This document shows, in pieces, positions 5,650 through 9,524 of a DNA stretch of 9,524 nt. How positions within the stretch are numbered: the stretch's first letter is position 1; every line of letters starts with the position of its first letter. The stretch is from NCBI RefSeq assembly GCF_035688975.1, contig NZ_DASSMH010000155.1, positions 1 to 9,524 on the forward strand. Reading direction: 5' to 3'. The position numbers were made by a program, and so were the translations under genes. The notes under the pieces are model-generated. The model was not told the DNA's origin, ran no database searches, and worked only from the letters and a program-made list of their open reading frames with translations. The stretch is from CALMNV01 sp035688975. Its GTDB lineage: Bacteria > Actinomycetota > Actinomycetes > Actinomycetales > Dermatophilaceae.

Positions 5650-7482
5650 GTGAGCAGCAGCCCACCCTCGACCCTGCGCCAGGGCGTGGCAGTGATCGCC
5701 CGTGGCATCCGGAGCGAGCCGCGCTGGTTCTCGCTCGCGGTGGGCGGCGCGGCCGTCTACGGCATCATGACGAGCCTCACCGCGTGGGCCATCGGCCACG
5801 TCGTCGAGACCGCCGTCGGGCCGGCCATCGCGGCGCGCCGCGTCACGAGCGGCCAGCTGTGGGTCATCGGCGGCACGCTCACCCTCGTCGTGCTCGTCAA
5901 CGTCGTGGGGGTCATCACCCGGCGCCTCGCCGGCGGGGTGGCGATGTACAACCTCGGTGCCACGTACCGCCGGCAGGTCACCCGCCAGTACCTGCGGCTG
6001 CCGCTCAGCTGGCACCACCGTCACCCCTCCGGCCAGCTGCTGTCCAACGCCAACGCCGACGTCGAGGCGACGTGGAACATCTTCGCGCCGCTGCCGATGG
6101 CGCTCGGGGTCGTCGTCATGCTCGTCTTCGGCATCGTGCAGATGGTCGTCGTCGACCCCGTCCTGGCCGTGGTCGGACTGACGGTCTTCCCGCTGCTGTT
6201 CCTCGCCAACGTCGCCTTCCAGCGGGCGATGTCACCGCGGGTCACCCGGGCCCAGCAGCTGCGGGCCGACGTCTCGGAGGTGGCCCACGAGAGCTTCGAG
6301 GCCGCGCTCATCGTCAAGTCCCTCGGCCGCGAGGACCACGAGGCCGAGCGGTTCCGGGCGGTCACGCACCAGCTGCGCGACGCCAACATCGAGGTGGGCC
6401 GCACGCGTGGCCGGTTCGACCCTGCCATCGAGGCGATCCCGACCCTGGGGACGCTCGCCGTCCTCGTCGTCGGCACCGTGCGTGTCCGCACCGGTCTGCT
6501 CACGGCGGCCGAGGTGGTCCAGATCGCCTACCTCTTCTCCATCACCGCCTTCCCGGTGCGCGCGCTCGGCTGGGTCCTGGCGGAGCTGCCCAGATCCGTC
6601 GTCGGCTGGAGCCGGATCCGGGCCGTCCTCGACGCGAGCGGGTCCATGGCCTACGGCAGCCGGTCGCTCCCGGGCTCGGGGGCGAGCCGGCTCGAGGCCG
6701 ACCGCGTGACCTACGCCTACGAGGTCGTCACCGAGGACGGGCGCACGGAGCTCAACCCCGCGGTCCGGGACGTCTCCCTCGACGTGGCGGCGGGCACGAC
6801 CGTGGCGCTCGTGGGTCCCACGGGCAGCGGCAAGTCGACCCTGACCAACCTGCTGCTGCGGCTGGTCGACCCGCTGACCGGCTCGGTGCTCATGGACGGC
6901 GTGGACCTGCGGGAGGTGCGTCGCGGCGGGGTGTCGGCGGTGGCGGCCCTCGTGCCGCAGCAGACCTTCCTCTTCGACGACTCCGTCCGCGGCAACATCA
7001 CGCTCGGCACCGAGCATCCGGACGAGCGGGTCTGGCAGGCGCTCGAGGTGGCCCAAGGCTCCGCCTTCGTGCGGCGGCTTCCCGACGGGCTCGACACGCG
7101 CGTGGGGGAGCGGGGCGCCAGCCTGTCCGGCGGCCAGCGGCAGCGGATCGCCCTGGCCCGAGCGGTCATCCGCGACCCGCAGCTGCTCGTGCTCGACGAC
7201 GCGACGTCAGCCGTCGACCCGAGCGTCGAGCAGGCGATCCTCGCGCGGCTGGGGGAGACGAGCTCCGGCACGACCGTCATCGTCGTCGCCTACCGGATGG
7301 CGACGATCCTGCTCGCCGACGAGGTGGTCTACGTCGAGGAGGGCCGGGTCGCCGACCACGGCACGCACGAGCAGCTCGTGCGCCGGTGCGCCGGATACGA
7401 GCGGCTCGTCACGGCATACGCCCGCGAGGCCGCGGAGCGGGCCGCCATCGCGGCCGACGAGGAGCGGGAGGTCGCCCGATGA
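5650..7482 (+). CDS. ABC exporter half-transporter, subunit with degenerate catalytic site
   Basis: This 610-residue protein has an N-terminal six-helix ABC exporter membrane domain (about 25-320) and a C-terminal ATPase domain (about 345-600). Visible motifs are: A-loop Tyr near 355-357, Walker A GPTGSGKST (389-397, K395), Q-loop Q437, signature LSGGQ (492-496) and Walker B LLVLDDATSAVD. The residue after the Walker B Asp is D517 instead of the catalytic Glu, and the switch His is Tyr (VVAYRMAT, Y548). This subunit therefore contributes a poor catalytic half-site but an intact signature. That is the pattern of one member of heterodimeric exporters such as TM287/288. The next gene overlaps by ATGA and encodes the partner. 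The start is GTG 5650 (GGAG nine bases upstream); GTG 5587 is possible. Exported substrate unknown: drug, lipid and peptide are all possible. Confidence 0.9.
   Translation: MSSSPPSTLRQGVAVIARGIRSEPRWFSLAVGGAAVYGIMTSLTAWAIGHVVETAVGPAIAARRVTSGQLWVIGGTLTLVVLVNVVGVITRRLAGGVAMYNLGATYRRQVTRQYLRLPLSWHHRHPSGQLLSNANADVEATWNIFAPLPMALGVVVMLVFGIVQMVVVDPVLAVVGLTVFPLLFLANVAFQRAMSPRVTRAQQLRADVSEVAHESFEAALIVKSLGREDHEAERFRAVTHQLRDANIEVGRTRGRFDPAIEAIPTLGTLAVLVVGTVRVRTGLLTAAEVVQIAYLFSITAFPVRALGWVLAELPRSVVGWSRIRAVLDASGSMAYGSRSLPGSGASRLEADRVTYAYEVVTEDGRTELNPAVRDVSLDVAAGTTVALVGPTGSGKSTLTNLLLRLVDPLTGSVLMDGVDLREVRRGGVSAVAALVPQQTFLFDDSVRGNITLGTEHPDERVWQALEVAQGSAFVRRLPDGLDTRVGERGASLSGGQRQRIALARAVIRDPQLLVLDDATSAVDPSVEQAILARLGETSSGTTVIVVAYRMATILLADEVVYVEEGRVADHGTHEQLVRRCAGYERLVTAYAREAAERAAIAADEEREVAR
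7466..7471 (+). promoter_or_regulatory. Strong Shine-Dalgarno site of the second ABC subunit
   Basis: GGGAGG inside the end of the first ABC gene lies seven bases before the ATG at 7479. It is the strongest ribosome-binding site in the window, and it selects 7479 over the nearby ATG at 7485. Confidence 0.75.
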
Positions 7483-9290
7483 GCATGCGGTTCACCGCGC
7501 CCGTGGAGCACCACGGCATCGCCTCCGGCCGCGAGCTGAGCACGTGGCAGACCTTGCGGCGCGGGGTCGCGCTCTCTCCCGAGCTGCGCAGGGGCATCTG
7601 GGTCACGCTGGCCCTCGCGGCCCTGTCAACGCTGGGCCGGGTGCTCGTCCCCTTCGTCGTGCAGCGCACCACGGATGAGGGCATCCTCGCCCGGGGTGGG
7701 CCGGACGTCGACGTCGTGCTGGCCTACGTGGGCCTTGCCCTCGCGGGGGTGGCCGTCACCGCAGTCTCCGCCTACCTCGTCAACGTCCGCCTCTTCCGCG
7801 CGTCCGAGAACGGGCTGGCGACCCTCCGGCTCAAGGCGTTCCGCCACATCCACGACCTCGCCATGCTCACCCAGAACGCCGAGCGCCGGGGGTCGCTCGT
7901 CTCGCGCGTGACCTCCGACGTGGACACGATCTCGATGTTCGTGCAGTTCGGCGGCCTCATGCTCCTCGTCAACCTGGCCCAGGTCACCCTGGCCTCGGTG
8001 CTCATGGTCCTCTACAGCCCCGCGCTCGCGCTCGTCGTGTGGGCCTGCTTCGTCCCGCTCTTCGTCATCATCCGCAAGTTCCAGGGCATCGTCGGGCGTG
8101 CGTACACCCGCGTCCGGGAGCGCGTCGGCGACCTGCTCGGCGCCGTGTCCGAATCGGTCGTCGGCGCCCAGGCGATCCGCGCCTACGGTGTGGAGGAGCG
8201 CACGGCCGAGCGGATCGACCGGGCCGTCGAGGAGCACCGCCGGGCCGCCATCGCCGCGCAGACGCGCTCCGTCCTGGCCTTCACCTCCGGCCAGCTCGTC
8301 TCGGGGCTGACCACCGCGGTGGTGCTGGTCGTCGGCACCCTGCTCGCGGTCCGCGGCAGGCTCACGCTCGGGGAGCTGCTCGCCTTTCTCTTCCTCGTCA
8401 ACCTCTTCACCCAGCCGGTGCAGCAGGCCACCGAGATCCTCAACGAGATGCAGAATGCCGTCGCCGGCTGGCGGCGGGTCATCGGCATCCTCGACACCGA
8501 GGCCGACGTCGCCGACCCCGGCGACGCCGGGGTCCGCCTGCCCCGGGGCCCGATCACCGTGCGGTTCGATGGTGTGGGCTTCGCCTACCCGGACGGCCCG
8601 CCGGTGCTGCACGACATCGACCTCGTGATCGCCCCGCGCAGCCGGGTCGCGATCGTGGGGGAGACCGGGTCGGGCAAGTCGACCCTCGCCAAGCTGCTGA
8701 CCCGGCTCATGGACCCGACGACGGGCCGGGTCCTCGTCGACGACACCGACCTGCGCCGCATCCGGTTCGACTCGCTGCGCCAACGCGTCGTCCTCGTGCC
8801 GCAGGAGGGCTTCCTCTTCGAGGGCACGCTGCTGGAGAACATCCGCTTCGGCCGCCCCGGAGCGTCGGAGGGCGACGTGCGTCTCACCCTGACCGAGCTC
8901 GGGCTCGACGAGTGGCTCGACACGCTGCCGCAGGCTCTGCGGACCGAGGTGGGCCAGCGCGGGGAGTCCCTGTCCGCCGGCGAGCGCCAGCTCGTCGCGC
9001 TCGCCAGGGCCTACCTCGCCGACCCCGATTTGCTCGTCCTCGACGAGGCCACGTCCGCGGTGGACCCGAGCACCGAGGTGCGCCTCCAGCGGGCCCTGGA
9101 CTCGCTGACCCGCGGGCGGACGTCCATCGCCATCGCGCACCGGCTCTCGACCGCCCAGGCGGCCGACGAGGTGATCGTCGTCGACACCGGACGCGTCGTC
9201 GAGCGCGGCCCGCACACCGAGCTGGTCGCTCAGGGGGGCGTCTACGCCCGGCTGCACGAGTCGTGGATGGCCCAGCAGCAGTCCGTCTGA
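7479..9290 (+). CDS. ABC exporter half-transporter, catalytically complete partner subunit
   Basis: This 603-residue protein has a six-helix exporter membrane domain (about 35-325) and an ATPase domain (about 350-595). Walker A is GETGSGKST (394-402, K400), the Q-loop Gln is Q442, Walker B is LLVLDEATSAVD with the catalytic Glu E523, and the switch His is H554 in IAHRLST. The signature is LSAGE (498-502) rather than LSGGQ. In an ABC dimer the signature of one subunit faces the Walker motifs of the other, so this weak signature meets the D517/Y548 site of the upstream subunit. The E523/H554 site meets the intact LSGGQ. One site should hydrolyse ATP and the other mainly bind it. The start overlaps the previous stop (ATGA), so expression should be balanced one to one. 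Confidence 0.93.
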   Translation: MSMRFTAPVEHHGIASGRELSTWQTLRRGVALSPELRRGIWVTLALAALSTLGRVLVPFVVQRTTDEGILARGGPDVDVVLAYVGLALAGVAVTAVSAYLVNVRLFRASENGLATLRLKAFRHIHDLAMLTQNAERRGSLVSRVTSDVDTISMFVQFGGLMLLVNLAQVTLASVLMVLYSPALALVVWACFVPLFVIIRKFQGIVGRAYTRVRERVGDLLGAVSESVVGAQAIRAYGVEERTAERIDRAVEEHRRAAIAAQTRSVLAFTSGQLVSGLTTAVVLVVGTLLAVRGRLTLGELLAFLFLVNLFTQPVQQATEILNEMQNAVAGWRRVIGILDTEADVADPGDAGVRLPRGPITVRFDGVGFAYPDGPPVLHDIDLVIAPRSRVAIVGETGSGKSTLAKLLTRLMDPTTGRVLVDDTDLRRIRFDSLRQRVVLVPQEGFLFEGTLLENIRFGRPGASEGDVRLTLTELGLDEWLDTLPQALRTEVGQRGESLSAGERQLVALARAYLADPDLLVLDEATSAVDPSTEVRLQRALDSLTRGRTSIAIAHRLSTAQAADEVIVVDTGRVVERGPHTELVAQGGVYARLHESWMAQQQSV

Positions 9291-9324
9291 CCTCGTCGAG
9301 TGGCCACTTGTGCGCGCCCCACCT

Positions 9325-9378
9325 CGTCGAGTGGCCACTCGTGCACGCCCGGGCGCGTGCGGAAATGGCCACTCGACG
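9325..9378. terminator. Long hairpin formed by repeat elements A and B; possible terminator of the ABC operon
   Basis: CGTCGAGTGGCCA (9325-9337) is perfectly complementary to 9366-9378. Between the arms a second GC stem can form around the palindrome CGCCCGGGCG (9346-9355). It starts 35 bases after the stop of the second ABC gene. There is no T-run. It could end transcription of the ABC operon, but the same structure is repeated downstream, so termination may be a side effect of the repeat. Confidence 0.45.
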
Positions 9379-9419
9379 GGTTGGGGACGCGCGGACGGCA
9401 CAATGGGCGCGTCGACCTT

Positions 9420-9471
9420 GTCGAGTGGTCACTTGTGCGCGCCCGGGCGCGTGCGGAAATGGCCACTCGAC
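9420..9471. other. Second A-B hairpin of the repeat array
   Basis: GTCGAGTGGTCA (9420-9431) pairs with TGGCCACTCGAC (9460-9471) with one position that differs from the first hairpin. As RNA this position is a G-U pair, so the stem is kept. The interior holds a 14-bp palindrome, CGCGCCCGGGCGCG (9438-9451), longer than in the previous unit. Confidence 0.6.
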
Positions 9472-9524
9472 GGGTGGGGGGGGCGCCTGGGGGGGACCGG
9501 TGGGCGCGCTGACCTTGTCGAGTG

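Larger units (their letters stand above)
1071..7419. repeat. Scattered 8-mer CGGCATAC/GTATGCCG, eight copies
   Basis: Copies lie at 1071-1078, 2031-2038, 2564-2571, 4021-4028 and 7412-7419 as CGGCATAC, and at 1098-1105, 2679-2686 and 4879-4886 as GTATGCCG (+ strand). The first of each orientation pair up in the hairpin after the phosphoesterase gene; the other six lie inside coding sequence of five genes. A simple base-composition estimate for both strands is below one copy in a window of this length. The coordinates span the outermost copies; the sequence between them is ordinary gene sequence. Function unknown. Confidence 0.8.
9291..9524. repeat. Array of about 95-bp units with direct and inverted GTCGAGTGGCCACT cores
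   Basis: The 234 bases after the ABC operon contain no credible gene. Direct element A (29 bp, beginning CCTCGTCGAGTGGCCACT) occurs at 9291-9319, 9322-9350 and 9416-9444, and a cut copy starts at 9513. Element B (30 bp, GGGCGCGTGCGGAAATGGCC then ACTCGACGGG), whose end is the inverse of A's core, follows the second and third A copies directly at 9351-9380 and 9445-9474 and is identical in both. A to A distances are 94 and 97 bases, so A-B plus a G-rich spacer is the repeating unit. The last A copy is cut by the window end, so the array probably continues. This could be an intergenic repeat family of the genome; I cannot name it. Confidence 0.85.

Noticed and set aside
5784..7478. N-terminal extension of the second ABC subunit to a 1168-residue protein
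   Set aside because: The extension is the out-of-frame reading of the first ABC gene and is Arg-rich; the strong GGGAGG site and the ATGA overlap fix the start at 7479.
4571..9290. GNAT plus ABC exporter as a natural-product self-resistance or maturation cassette
   Set aside because: No biosynthetic, precursor peptide or regulator gene is in the window, so same-strand adjacency alone does not support it.
9291..9524. CRISPR array
   Set aside because: Repeats are in alternating orientation with long interior palindromes, the spacers are related to one another, and no cas genes are near.
1..9524. A new defence, toxin-antitoxin or mobile system
   Set aside because: No small paired genes, nucleases, integrases, transposases or tRNA attachment sites are visible; all seven genes belong to recognisable families.

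Overview
The window is 9.5 kb of very GC-rich DNA (clearly above 70 % G+C, almost all Tyr codons TAC) carrying seven complete protein genes on both strands. Protein families, leaderless-type promoters and composition point to a high-GC Actinomycetota chromosome. I would guess the Intrasporangiaceae, with low confidence on the family. I see no tRNA, rRNA, CRISPR array, transposase or phage gene, and the gene content is chromosomal and mostly housekeeping or accessory.

Layout. (1) 17-1060 (+) encodes a secreted calcineurin-like phosphoesterase. It ends in a perfect 15-bp hairpin at 1070-1106 that sits between two convergent genes. (2) 2972 down to 1162 (-) is a two-gene operon: a uridine-kinase-like P-loop kinase, coupled by an ATGA overlap to a CynX/NimT-type MFS transporter. 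(3) 3015-3788 (+) is hisF, divergent from the kinase across only 42 bp. Each gene has a TANNNT box 6-7 nt before its ATG, so both are probably leaderless. (4) 4504 down to 3866 (-) is a TIGR03085/DinB-like putative metalloenzyme. It converges on hisF over a small tandem repeat that starts in the hisF stop region. (5) 4571-5590 (+) is a protein with two GNAT acetyltransferase domains, divergent from the previous gene. (6) 5650-7482 and 7479-9290 (+) are the two overlapping half-transporters of a heterodimeric ABC exporter. (7) 9291-9524 is noncoding and holds an array of about 95-bp repeats built from direct and inverted copies of a GTCGAGTGGCCACT core. The array runs off the window end.

How the genes work together: the kinase and MFS transporter are translationally coupled, so they may act on one small-molecule pathway of unknown substrate. 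The two ABC subunits have complementary motif defects that predict one degenerate and one active ATP site. HisF belongs to histidine biosynthesis, but its partner HisH is not in the window.

The least expected signal is not a gene. The 8-mer CGGCATAC/GTATGCCG occurs eight times, and eight of the nine ATA/TAT trinucleotides in the whole window lie inside it, including every in-frame TAT tyrosine codon. I found no convincing new multi-gene system; the best leads are this 8-mer, the 3' repeat array and the interlocked divergent promoters.
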